Positions 44,325-53,300 of a stretch of DNA of 64,000 nt are shown in pieces. Under the pieces are notes generated by a model, which saw only the letters and a program-made list of their open reading frames with translations, was not told the origin of the DNA and searched no databases. Every line of letters starts with the position of its first letter. Position 1 is the stretch's first letter. The stretch is from Lottiidibacillus patelloidae (GTDB lineage: Bacteria; Bacillota; Bacilli; Bacillales; SA5d-4). The stretch is taken from positions 62,001 through 126,000 of the forward strand of contig NZ_NPIA01000004.1 of NCBI RefSeq assembly GCF_002262935.1, written 5' to 3'. A program made the translations under genes and the position numbers.

Positions 44325-44930
44325 ATGCAAGGTTTAAGTTGTAGCACCAGTAGAATCGTAGGGTGTCGTTTTTCCATCTATCCTATGACAGACAATTTTG
44401 TTGAGGTGATTTTAAACGCATTAAGAGAGGTCGATACAAGTAAGGTTTGGATGGAAACGGATGACGTAACAACATGTATTAGAGGACGAAGTGAACACGT
44501 ATTTGATGTGGCAAAAGCTATTTTCATCCATGCGGCAAAAACGAGTGTACACGTTGTTTTTAATGGAACATTTTCTGTTGGATGCCCTGGAGATAGTGAG
44601 GGGAATAGTTATATGTCAATGAATGATGAACGCCTAAATGAGGAAGCATCAATTAAAGAAAAAGTAGAGGTGGCTACTCAAATTGCTCTCTATCCTTTAA
44701 ACAATCCAGACTATTTGCAGATTATTGCAGAACAGGTAGAGGTGGCAAAGGAACATGGAACTTTCACCAAGGGTGTTCATTATGCGTCTCGCCTTGATGG
44801 AGATGCCAATGATGTATTTAAAACCTTGGAGCAATCTTTTGTTAATGTGTATAAAACACATGAACATAGTCATGTGGCGATGACTGCAACGATTTCAGCA
44901 AATAGCCCGTCAAAGAAGGAAGCAATATAA
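44325..44930 (+). CDS. ykoF: YkoF-like thiamine/HMP-binding protein
   Basis: This 201-residue protein starts after TTAGGAGGAAAG. It has two similar ACT-like halves: SRIVGCRFSIYPMTDNFVEVILNAL at the N-terminus and KVEVATQIALYPLNNPDYLQII in the second half, each with IYPM/LYPL. This is the layout of Bacillus YkoF, which binds thiamine or its pyrimidine part. In B. subtilis the gene sits with the ykoEDC transporter genes under a thiamine riboswitch. Here those genes are missing and no TPP riboswitch is visible upstream; instead a small unknown gene follows with an overlap of one base. Confidence 0.85.
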   Translation: MQGLSCSTSRIVGCRFSIYPMTDNFVEVILNALREVDTSKVWMETDDVTTCIRGRSEHVFDVAKAIFIHAAKTSVHVVFNGTFSVGCPGDSEGNSYMSMNDERLNEEASIKEKVEVATQIALYPLNNPDYLQIIAEQVEVAKEHGTFTKGVHYASRLDGDANDVFKTLEQSFVNVYKTHEHSHVAMTATISANSPSKKEAI

Positions 44931-45220
44931 TGACTATCAATTTTGAGGATTTTGTAATAAAAACAGTAAATAATATTAGTAATTTTGATAATGAAAATAT
45001 GGATTGTATAAAGCAAGTCGTAAAAGAAGCAATTGCTTGTTATAAACTGAAATCGTATGAGGAAATTGAAGAGACAAAGTCAGGGGCTGTTAAAATTTTA
45101 CATATCCATTCAATGGCAGAGGAAAACTTATTATCTAAAGTTGTACAATCAGCAATAAAAGGCGACAACACTTATAATGTTGAGGCTGTATATGAAGGTC
45201 GAGTTGTTAGGGAATATTAG
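44930..45220 (+). CDS. Small protein coupled to ykoF
   Basis: The ATG overlaps the TAA of ykoF by one base, so translation is coupled. The 96-residue acidic protein is helical at first (DFVIKTVNNISNF, CIKQVVKEAIACYKLKSYEEIEE) and then has a strand-helix-strand part (VKILHIHSMAEENLLSKVVQSAIK). It has no membrane segment. No family is recognised; it may assist YkoF in binding or modifying the pyrimidine. Confidence 0.7.
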   Translation: MTINFEDFVIKTVNNISNFDNENMDCIKQVVKEAIACYKLKSYEEIEETKSGAVKILHIHSMAEENLLSKVVQSAIKGDNTYNVEAVYEGRVVREY

Positions 45221-45345
45221 GTCCAAACTCCCGTATCCACAATCCACTCCCTGTAGCCTGAGGTGCACATAAGCTAGGCTACTTGTTCTTCCCTAGGAAA
45301 TTTTAGTTTGAAAAATTAAAATTTTCAATTAAATTTGTGAAATAT

Positions 45346-45354
45346 TGCTATAAT
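45346..45354 (+). promoter_or_regulatory. Predicted extended -10 promoter
   Basis: TG-C-TATAAT at 45346-45354, 56 bases before the next gene. The -35 region is weak. Confidence 0.5.
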
Positions 45355-45409
45355 GGTTTGTAGTAGTGTGAAAAGCTACATGTAAAATGAAAGTAAAGGG
45401 GAGTGGCAT

Positions 45410-45880
45410 ATGTCTGATATAAATGAAAATCAGTTAATGATGAACGAAGAAAAGAAGCCAAAGATTAAGGTTGAAAGAAAAGTAGGAGAACCGACTGCTG
45501 CATTTAAAGGGGCAAGTTGGGCAGCTTTAGTTGTAGGTGTTTCTGCTTATTTGATTGGCTTGTTCAATGCAACAATGGAACTAAATGAGAAGGGTTATTA
45601 CTTTGCTGTATTGGTATTCGGACTGTATGCAGCTGTATCTCTTCAAAAAGCAGTAAGGGACAAGGAAGAGGATATCCCGGTTTCGGGAATCTATTATGGA
45701 CTTAGTTGGTTTGCTGTTACAGTAGCCATTTCCTTGATGGCCATTGGACTTTACAATGCAGGAAGTATTATCTTAAGCGAAAAAGGATTTTATGCTATGT
45801 CATTTGTTCTTAGTCTATTTGCTTCAATTACCATTCAAAAAAATATTAGAGATACGCAGTTGGCTAAAGAAAGAGATTAA
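45410..45880 (+). CDS. YiaA/B-like inner membrane protein
   Basis: AAGGGGAGTG precedes the ATG. The 156-residue protein has a charged 35-residue N-terminus and four membrane helices as two repeats: SWAALVVGVSAYLIGLFNA / YYFAVLVFGLYAAVSLQKAVRD and SWFAVTVAISLMAIGLYNAG / YAMSFVLSLFASITIQKNIRD. Each repeat ends in Q-K-x-x-R-D, the mark of the YiaA/YiaB two-helix domain. Function is unknown. It is a single-gene unit followed by a strong terminator. Confidence 0.9.
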   Translation: MSDINENQLMMNEEKKPKIKVERKVGEPTAAFKGASWAALVVGVSAYLIGLFNATMELNEKGYYFAVLVFGLYAAVSLQKAVRDKEEDIPVSGIYYGLSWFAVTVAISLMAIGLYNAGSIILSEKGFYAMSFVLSLFASITIQKNIRDTQLAKERD

Positions 45881-45918
45881 TAGGAAAATTGTTAATCACA
45901 TAAAGAATAATGAACCTG

Positions 45919-45955
45919 AAGATCAAACCAAATTATTGGTTTGATCTTTTTTTCT
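45919..45955. terminator. Bidirectional intrinsic terminator
   Basis: The stem AAGATCAAACCAA with TTGGTTTGATCTT and loop ATTA is followed by T7. The arms are identical to those at 41404-41434. Confidence 0.9.
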
Positions 45956-45986
45956 TCGAGTGACAGGTATGTAGTTATAACTACTT

Positions 45987-46283
45987 TTATAATCCTCCCA
46001 CAAATGCTTGGGCAATTACATAAACTAGAAAAACAATGGCAAAAAATATTCCACCTGTACGTATATGTGGTGTAGCATCTTTATCTTTAGATTTTGAAAT
46101 CGAGTATGATAAAACCATCAGGACCAAGTGTGGCGATGCGGCAATAAAACCAACAGTTAGATACCAACCGAGGCCAAGTTCCATGCTAGCAGACAAAGCA
46201 TTAGCCATAATTACTAGGAAAACACCAAAGAAGTGAAATAGCAATAATAGTATATTCAAGGATAAAAATAACCCATTACTCAT
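45987..46283 (-). CDS. Small three-helix membrane protein of unknown function
   Basis: ATG at 46281-46283 has AATGGAGG 7 bases upstream. The 98-residue protein has three hydrophobic segments (LNILLLLFHFFGVFLVIMA, YLTVGFIAASPHLVLMVLSY, TGGIFFAIVFLVYVIAQAFVGG) with a charged loop KSKDKDATPHIR between the last two. No family is recognised. It stands alone and shares the terminator region with the YiaA/B-like gene. Confidence 0.75.
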   Translation of the reverse strand: MSNGLFLSLNILLLLFHFFGVFLVIMANALSASMELGLGWYLTVGFIAASPHLVLMVLSYSISKSKDKDATPHIRTGGIFFAIVFLVYVIAQAFVGGL

Positions 46284-46488
46284 AATAATTCCTCCATTTT
46301 ATAGTAACTGTGATTATTAACTATCAATGAATATACCATAAAGAGGATGACTATTAAGAATATTTAAACAAATAACTTCAGAACAATATTAATTATAGAT
46401 GATGTAATGATATAAGAGATTTTTTCGTTAGGGTTTTTGTGTGTTTTAAAATGCAAAATTTTATAATTATATAAGTATAAAAGTCGAA

Positions 46489-46526
46489 AAAAAGAGAGGT
46501 AATCTTAATTGATTACCTCTCTTTTT
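46489..46526. terminator. Terminator-like hairpin in the leader of the next gene
   Basis: AAAAAGAGAGGTAATC and GATTACCTCTCTTTTT form a perfect 16-bp stem with a 6-base loop. It lies 21 bases before the start at 46548, and no plus-strand gene precedes it, so it would act within this gene's own leader. It could be an attenuator. Confidence 0.7.
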
Positions 46527-46547
46527 CAGTTGAAAGGGGAAATTAAT

Positions 46548-47078
46548 ATGAAAAGAAAAATGGAATTTATTAATATTAGTGAGGCTGTACTTAATGAGGA
46601 TTTCATCGTGATATCAAAAGTGGCAATGACGGATGATTCTGATTTCCTAGCATATGAGGAGGGGATGGATTTATCAAATGTCGTTGATGTTACCCTTACA
46701 ATGTTTCGAGAAGGCGAAGTGGATCATGTCATAGATGTAGGTCAAGAAATTGATATACACTTAGCGGTTACTTTAGGTTTTGGAGTGATAAAGTCGTTAG
46801 CTACTGGGGAAATGTACTTATACCAAGTGAATACAACTTCTGATGATCCGTTAGGGGATGAAGCTTTAAGAATTGCAATGTACTATCAAATAATGTACCC
46901 GGATTCTGATGACAGAAAATTAGATTACATACTAGAAAGTAATGATGGTCCTTTTTACCTATTCTTACTTCTATGTGGATTTGATGATTATCCGATAAGA
47001 AGGTTAAGGGAGATTTTTGCAGCTAAAAAGGGGAAGGAAAACAACGTAATACAGTTAACCACAAAAAGTGACAGGTGA
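46548..47078 (+). CDS. Unknown cytosolic acidic protein
   Basis: The ATG at 46548 follows GAAAGGGG; a longer frame from 46509 starts inside the hairpin and is rejected. The 176-residue protein is acidic, with no membrane helix. It has a beta-rich first half (DFIVISKVAMTDDSD, VDVTLTMFREGEVDHVIDVG) and a helical second half (DEALRIAMYYQIMY, YLFLLLCGFDDYPIRRLREIF). I recognise no family. It stands alone behind a hairpin leader. Confidence 0.7.
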   Translation: MKRKMEFINISEAVLNEDFIVISKVAMTDDSDFLAYEEGMDLSNVVDVTLTMFREGEVDHVIDVGQEIDIHLAVTLGFGVIKSLATGEMYLYQVNTTSDDPLGDEALRIAMYYQIMYPDSDDRKLDYILESNDGPFYLFLLLCGFDDYPIRRLREIFAAKKGKENNVIQLTTKSDR

Positions 47079-47080
47079 CA
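47066..47080. repeat. REP-like element, short copy
   Basis: AAGTGACAGGTGACA at the end of the unknown gene is a degenerate member of the family. The bases up to the next gene (47243) hold nothing else recognised. Confidence 0.4.
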
Positions 47081-47243
47081 TCAACCGCTATTTGAGTGCA
47101 GTAGAGTTAAATAAAGATAGAATATTAGAGTCCACTTAGTAGACTTCTTTAAATTGTTTAATATTAAGGGAATAGGGGTACATGAATATTGAAAGTGTTA
47201 TAATTAGAAGAAGAAAATGTTGAGGATGCGGAGGGACTAAAAG

Positions 47244-47504
47244 ATGAAATGGAATGAAGTTCGCAAACAATTTCCAAATCGCTGTGTCTTGGTAGAATCA
47301 CTAAAAGCTAACAAGGTAGGAAAAGAAAAGGTAATAGAAGATATGTCTGTCATTAGTAACTTTACTAATGGTAATGATGCCTGGAAAGAATATAGAAAGT
47401 TACATCGCAAATACCCTACTAGAGAGCTCTATATTTTTCATACAAATAATGATGAAGTGAAAGTTATTGAGCAACAATATGTAGGAGTACGACGGAAAAT
47501 ATGA
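47244..47504 (+). CDS. Small protein paired with a retropepsin-like protease
   Basis: ATG 47244 follows GCGGAGGGAC. The 86-residue basic protein is compact (KWNEVRKQFPNRCVLVESLKA, then DAWKEYRKLHRKYPTRELYIFHT). No membrane part or known motif is seen. The gene overlaps the protease gene by 4 bases (ATGA), so the two are translated together, like substrate-protease or toxin-antitoxin style pairs; the role is unknown. Confidence 0.75.
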   Translation: MKWNEVRKQFPNRCVLVESLKANKVGKEKVIEDMSVISNFTNGNDAWKEYRKLHRKYPTRELYIFHTNNDEVKVIEQQYVGVRRKI

Positions 47505-47896
47505 AGTTTATAATAAAAGATTATATACCAGTGTCATCCATCCCTATTCAATACAAAGATAGTATTAGAGTTTACGATCACGTTTTAGTTGATACAGGAT
47601 GTTCATCTACTATTCTGGACACAGACCTAGCACAAGAAATAGAAATCATAATAGATTTGGAAAATGCAATTACTAGAGAGATGTTTGGAATAGGTGGATC
47701 AGAAATATGTATTGAACAAAAAGTGGAAAATCTGATTATTGATAAATATAAATTTGATCAATTCACAATTCAATTAGGAGATATAAAAGAATTATATGGA
47801 TTTGATGCAATTTTGGGTAATGACTTTTTCATGGCAAAAGAATTACTAATTGATTTCTATAAATATGAGATCAATGCCCCTTTCAACAACTATTAA
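47501..47896 (+). CDS. Retropepsin-like aspartic protease
   Basis: This 131-residue protein has the aspartic protease motif VDTGCSSTILD (about residues 30-40), then a glycine turn IGGSEICIEQ, and a late FDAILGNDFF with the typical hydrophobic-hydrophobic-Gly pattern. One such domain dimerises to make the active site, as in retropepsins. It is cytosolic, with no signal peptide. It overlaps the small gene before it by 4 bases, and that protein may be its target or regulator. Confidence 0.85.
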   Translation: MKFIIKDYIPVSSIPIQYKDSIRVYDHVLVDTGCSSTILDTDLAQEIEIIIDLENAITREMFGIGGSEICIEQKVENLIIDKYKFDQFTIQLGDIKELYGFDAILGNDFFMAKELLIDFYKYEINAPFNNY

Positions 47897-48035
47897 GGTG
47901 AAAAATGCGAATATTGATGTATTTGTTGGCAATACTAGAGAGCAAAAGTGAAAGTGTTAAAAAACGTTTCATAGTATTCTTCACCCAAAAGTGTTAGGAT
48001 TAATCTTTATAGTGAATAAGAGGACGTGACCAATA

Positions 48036-48410
48036 ATGATTAACATTACAATTCCAAAGGCAGATGTCTCCATTACGGAGAGAGAACAAATTATTACAGG
48101 CGATGAACCATTAATTCCTTCGATTGAAGGCTTTATTGATCTTCACCAAATCCCAAGAGACAAGGGCGGCATGATTTTATTTTATAACAGCAAGAACGAG
48201 CTTCTCTTAGTTGGTAAAGGTAGAAAACTAAGACAACGAGTAAAAAAGCATTTAGAAGATAATGTTTCTCCACTTAAACCCCATCGTGCTGAAGTACATC
48301 GTATTGATGTCATCATCGTCGAAGACGCAATGGAACGAGACATTTACGAGACGTACTTAATTAATAAACTTAAAGCTAAATATAATGTAGATAAAGTCTA
48401 TTATAAATAA
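48036..48410 (+). CDS. GIY-YIG-type nuclease domain protein (YurQ-like)
   Basis: This 124-residue protein has a GIY-YIG-like core: MILFYNSKNELLLVGKGRKLRQRVKKHL (about residues 45-75) in place of the GIY...YIG strands with Arg after VGK, and a late Glu in DIYETYLINKLKAKYN. It resembles the N-terminal nuclease part of UvrC and the small YurQ protein of Bacillus. The canonical tyrosines are partly replaced, so activity is uncertain. The gene is followed by a terminator. Confidence 0.8.
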   Translation: MINITIPKADVSITEREQIITGDEPLIPSIEGFIDLHQIPRDKGGMILFYNSKNELLLVGKGRKLRQRVKKHLEDNVSPLKPHRAEVHRIDVIIVEDAMERDIYETYLINKLKAKYNVDKVYYK

Positions 48411-48413
48411 TGG

Positions 48414-48449
48414 AAATGTCAGCTTTCTTTATAGAGGCTGGCATTTTTA
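48414..48449 (+). terminator. Intrinsic terminator
   Basis: AAATGTCAGC and GCTGGCATTT form a 10-bp stem with a 13-base loop, followed by TTA-rich sequence. Confidence 0.75.
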
Positions 48450-48500
48450 ACGAGAACTTTTTCTAAGCATTGCTTAGGTAATAATACTGGAGGTTTACAT

Positions 48501-49001
48501 ATGGATAATAACGATTTAATTATTCGCTTAAGATATGCGTTAGATATAAAAAATACCGATATGGTAGAGATATTTAAGCTTGGTGGGGTTGAAGTGACAA
48601 AGGCTGATGTCATGCGAATTCTCATCAAAACAGAGTCTGCTGATGCGGAAAACCAAATCAAATGTAATAACAAAATGTTCGATGCCTTTTTAAACGGGTT
48701 TATTATTTTCAAACGAGGCAAGCAAGAGCCAAAACCTGGGATGCCAACTCCGCCACCAGCACCAGCACCGAAAAGCCCGAACGTCAATAACCTTCTATTA
48801 AAGAAAGTGAAAATAGCACTGTCGTTAACGACGGAAGATATGCTCGATATTTTGGACGAAGGCGGGATTGCTGTTTCCAAAGGGGAACTAGGTGCGTTAT
48901 TACGAAAAGAAGGCCATAAAAATTACAAAGAGTGTAAAGATGGTTTCGCAAGGAGATTCCTAAAAGGACTAGCTATTCGCTACAGAGAATTAAAAGATTA
49001 A
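48501..49001 (+). CDS. DUF1456 (YehS-like) protein
   Basis: A start after TGGAGG gives 166 residues made of two DUF1456 repeats: NDLIIRLRYALDIKNTDMVEIFKLGG (residues about 3-30) and LLLKKVKIALSLTTEDMLDILDEGG (about 98-122), joined by a proline/alanine-rich linker. Each repeat is a helical bundle with the D-M-x-x-I-F/L motif. Function is unknown. The next gene starts 12 bases later and is likely in the same operon. Confidence 0.93.
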   Translation: MDNNDLIIRLRYALDIKNTDMVEIFKLGGVEVTKADVMRILIKTESADAENQIKCNNKMFDAFLNGFIIFKRGKQEPKPGMPTPPPAPAPKSPNVNNLLLKKVKIALSLTTEDMLDILDEGGIAVSKGELGALLRKEGHKNYKECKDGFARRFLKGLAIRYRELKD

Positions 49002-49013
49002 ACAGGTGATAAC

Positions 49014-49721
49014 ATGTTCCATACATATGATGGTAAGACGCTTCAATACGAGATAAAGTACAAACAACGGCAATCAATACGTATGACCATTGATCACCAT
49101 GGCTACGTTGAAGTGCATGCTCCGAAAGGGACTTCTAATGATAAAATCATTCAACTATTAGAGGGAAACTGGGATGTCATTCAACAAAAGATAGCCGAGA
49201 CAAAAGCGAGAATGTCTGGGCCTCAGGAAAAGACGTATGAGGACGGAGAAAGTTTTCTCTTTTTAGGCAAATCGTATCGAATTAAAATTTCCGTAGATGA
49301 AAAAATTGAGCAGGATTTAGTACAATTTAACGAAGATCAGCTTTTTATTATAGTGAAAAAAATAGATGATGACAGAATAAAACAAGCGTTAAAGCGATTT
49401 TATTACAAGCAATGTAAAAAAATAGTGGAGAAGCGCATCAAATATTTTCAAAGTCACTTTAAAGTGAAACCTCGATCGGTCAGCATCTCTGATAGTAAAA
49501 CAACATGGGGAACGTGTGATGCAAAGCTTCAGTTAACTTTCAATTGGCGGCTAGCGATGGCACCACAACATGTGATTGACTATGTCGTTGTTCACGAAAT
49601 GTGTCACATGCTCCATTTAAATCACGACAGATCATTCTGGCGTCTCGTTGGAAAAATAATGCCAGATTATAAAGAGCAGGAAAAGTGGTTAGCTAACTCA
49701 AACTGGAAGATGACGGTTTAG
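49014..49721 (+). CDS. YgjP-like metallopeptidase (M48/SprT-type)
   Basis: This 235-residue protein carries the zinc site VVHEMCHMLHLNHDRSFW (about residues 190-207), i.e. HExxH with a third His six residues later. The upstream motif WGTCDAKLQLTFNWRL is typical of YgjP/SprT-like peptidases (DUF45). The N-terminal 90 residues are a beta-rich part (YEIKYKQRQSIRMTIDHHGYVEVHAPKG). Substrate is unknown. It follows the DUF1456 gene by 12 bases. Confidence 0.92.
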   Translation: MFHTYDGKTLQYEIKYKQRQSIRMTIDHHGYVEVHAPKGTSNDKIIQLLEGNWDVIQQKIAETKARMSGPQEKTYEDGESFLFLGKSYRIKISVDEKIEQDLVQFNEDQLFIIVKKIDDDRIKQALKRFYYKQCKKIVEKRIKYFQSHFKVKPRSVSISDSKTTWGTCDAKLQLTFNWRLAMAPQHVIDYVVVHEMCHMLHLNHDRSFWRLVGKIMPDYKEQEKWLANSNWKMTV

Positions 49722-50160
49722 CCATTTTAGTGAAAAAGGAAAGGCGGGATTCTTTCATATTTCGTCTTAAATCAAATCCTGTCGGAGTAAATAAATATGA
49801 TAAGCACGAAACCTTTGGTCAGTTTTCTGATTAGAGGTTTTTTTATTTGGAAATGAAGTAACAAATTCTGATAACATAACTCTTTTAATCTGTTATCTTA
49901 TTTTTTCGATGTGTTGTTTTTTTCTACGGTTAGTTTGCCAAAGGTGTAGGGGTTTTGTTTCATAAGTGCTTGTAACTATTGATTTTTCTAGTGTTTTTTA
50001 AATGATATAACATATTTATTCTAGCGATAACCTCTAAAAACAATAGTAGACGTAAGAATATTACTCGATTTATAATTTAGAATAATCTGTACAATCTCCA
50101 TATTTTAGTAGGTTAAGTAGAGTTCATAGATTTATTAAATAGATAAACTTATGAATTGAA
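49722..50160. other. Intergenic region before the glucanase gene
   Basis: The only clear feature is a terminator at 49809-49844, where AAACCTTTGGTCAG pairs with CTGATTAGAGGTTT (with G-U pairs), followed by T7. The remaining AT-rich bases hold no gene that I can see. Confidence 0.6.
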
Positions 50161-50190
50161 TTGACAGCGCTTACACATGAGATTTAAAAT
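50161..50190 (+). promoter_or_regulatory. Promoter with overlapping cre box (CcpA site)
   Basis: TTGACA at 50161-50166 and TAAAAT at 50185-50190 form a promoter with 18-base spacing. TGACAGCGCTTACA at 50162-50175 fits the cre consensus TGWNANCGNTNWCA at every defined position and covers the -35 box, so CcpA binding would block RNA polymerase. The glucanase gene should be repressed by preferred sugars. Confidence 0.8.
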
Positions 50191-50326
50191 AAATAGATTT
50201 TTGCATCTAAACTAAAATGTTTTTGGAGATAGATTGAACGTACTTTAGTACTGAGAAGGGGGAAGAGGAGTTCAAAGATTATATTAATTCTAGTAAAAAA
50301 CACTAATATTAGGAGGCAGAAGTAAT

Positions 50327-53300
50327 ATGAATTCAAAAATGTTTAACACATTCTTAATCGTCATTTTATTATTCCCGAACTTATTACCTATCGTCGCATC
50401 TTCACAAACAAACCAAGATTCTACTAATGCAAGAGTATTAGAAGACTCTGATTGGACTTTAGTATGGAGTGATGAATTTGATGGTACGGAATTAGACCAA
50501 ACAAAATGGTCATACGATACTGGAAATGGATTTGTACAAGATGATGGTAACTACGTTCCAGGATGGGGAAATCAAGAATTACAATATTATTCAGAAGATA
50601 ATGTAAAAGTTCAAGATGGAAAACTTGTCATTGAAGGAAAAAAAGAAACGATTTCAGATGACAGAGGAACATATGATTATACGTCTGGAAAGATTACTAC
50701 ACGAGGTCTTTATAGTAAAAAATACGGAAAATTTGAAGCAAGAATGAAATTGCCAGAAGGTCAAGGTTTTTGGCCAGCATTTTGGATGATGCCTGAAAAT
50801 GATGTTTATGGTGGCTGGGCTGCTTCAGGTGAAATTGACATTATGGAGGCTGCAGGAGCGAGAGTTGATCGAGTTGGCGGTGCTCTTCATTACGGAGGTC
50901 AATGGCCAAACAATTCATATACTGCCGCAGACTACCATTTCCCAAGTGGGGAAAGTATTACAGATTTTCATGTGTACAGTGTAGAGTGGGAACCAGGAGA
51001 AATTCGTTATTATGTTGATGGTAACTTATACCAAACACTAAATAACTGGAGCAGTACTTCTAATGGAAACCCTGCAAAATTTGCATATCCTGCACCATTT
51101 GACCAGGAATTCTTTTTAATTTTAAACTTAGCCATCGGTGGTTGGTATGGTGGAAACCCTGATGATACAACAAACTTCCCAGGAGTTATGGAAGTTGACT
51201 ACGTCAAAGTATATGAGTTAGAAGGAAAAGAATACTTAGAACCAGTTGAGCCTTCGTTTGAAAAAGAAGAATTACCTGCAGATTCTAAAACTGCTATTAA
51301 TGGTAGTTACGTATACGATCCTGAATATACAGAAGGATTTACTGTTGTAAAAACTGGTGCTGATCAATTAGATGAGACTTACTGGAACTTTGTTCATTTA
51401 GATTTATTCGGTGGAAATGGTTCAGTCTCAGTCGATACGATTGATAGTACGAACTTTGCAAAAGTAGATATTTCCGAACAAGGAAGTCAAACGTATTCGA
51501 TTCAATTAATCCAAAATGTAACATTAGGTAAAGGAAGATATTATAAGCTCTCATTTGATGCAAAAGCAGAAGCTGCTCGTAATATGAATATAAAGTTAGG
51601 TGGAGGAGAAAGTAGAGGGTATAAAGCTTACTCTCCTAACTATGAAATACCTTTAACAGATGAAGTGAATTCATATGAGTATGTATTCCAAATGCAAGAT
51701 GAATCAGATGCTCTTGCGCGCCTTGAGTTCAACTTAGGTCTAAACAATAAAACTGTTTGGATTGGAAATGTTGTACTAGAGGAAGTGGAAGCAGTAGATC
51801 CATACAATGAAACGGAAGATAAAGAGCCTTTAGAGGATGGCAATCATGTATATAACGGAACATTTGATTTAGGTCGCATGGATCGTATGACATATTGGGA
51901 ATTCTCTGCTTCAGATAATGGAGCAACGGCTTCTGTTGATGCAGATGCACGTGAACTAGCTGTTGCAATTAGCAATGGTGGTGCTGAAGATTCTATTAAA
52001 CTCGTTCAAAGAGGGATGAACTTACAACCAAATGATGAGTATCAAATTTCATTTGATGCAAAAGCTGCTGATGCTCGTGACATTAAAGTAGTACTAGTAA
52101 GTAGAGATGGAAGTGTTCAATATACCGACTTACAAACAGTTTCTTTAACAACAGCTATGGAGGAAAAGGTAATAACGTTTGTAATGCCTGATACATTGGA
52201 TACAGGTGGTCAACTAGTATTCTTGTTAGGTGGTTCAAGTCATGATGTTGTCTTAGATAATGTAAAAATGACTCGTCTAACAAATAATAATGCTAGCCTT
52301 ACGCTTGAAGAAATTTTCCCATTAAGAAATGGTGATTTTTCAAACGAACTAGCAAATTGGAACAATCACGTTCAAGGTAACTATGATGGACCTTCATCTG
52401 CTAGTTTTGCAGTAGAAGAAGGAATGGCTAAAGTTTCAATTGGACATGAAGGGGTAAACCCATGGGATGTCATCTTCATGCAAGAAGGACTATCTTTAAA
52501 AGCAGGTAATCAATATGTCGTTTCATTTGATGCGAAGTCTACAGTTGAGAGACAATTTGAAGTAATAGTAGATAACGCAAGCTACCATCGTTATTTTTCA
52601 GAAACATTAGACTTAACAACAGATTCTAAACATTTTTCGTTTGAATTTGAAATGACACAAGATGATACAGTAGGACTAAAATATTTACTAGGTAAAATTT
52701 CAGGTGCTTCAGAAATCGGGGCAGCACATGATGTTTACTTTGATAATGTAAGATTAGAAGTAAAAGGTGAAAGAGAAAAAGCTTTCCCACTGAAAAATGG
52801 TTCATTCAGTGAGGGAGATGCAAATTGGGGACAACATATTCAAGGTGTATATGATGGAAGCTCGAAAGCTTCAATGAGTTTTGAAAATGAAGCGAAAATC
52901 TCTATTGAGCATACGGGTGTTAATCCGTGGGATGTTCTTTTAGCTCAAGAAGGATTAACATTATATCCTAACAAACAATATGTATTACAATTTGAAGCTA
53001 AATCGACAACAGATCGTAAGCTAGAAGTAATCATTGATAACGGAGCACCAAGTTATCATCGTTATTTTGCTAACATTTTAGATCTAACTACTGATACACA
53101 AACGTTTACGTTTGAGTTTGAAATGCCAAATGAAGATGTGACTGGCGTTAAGTTTTTACTAGGTTCAGTTGACGGTACTGTTATCGACACATTACACGAT
53201 GTAGTCATTGATAATGTAAGATTAGAAGTGAAGGGTGCTAGAGAACTGTTAGGTTCAGATACAACTGGAACAACAGATCCTGAGGAACCGACAGATCCTG

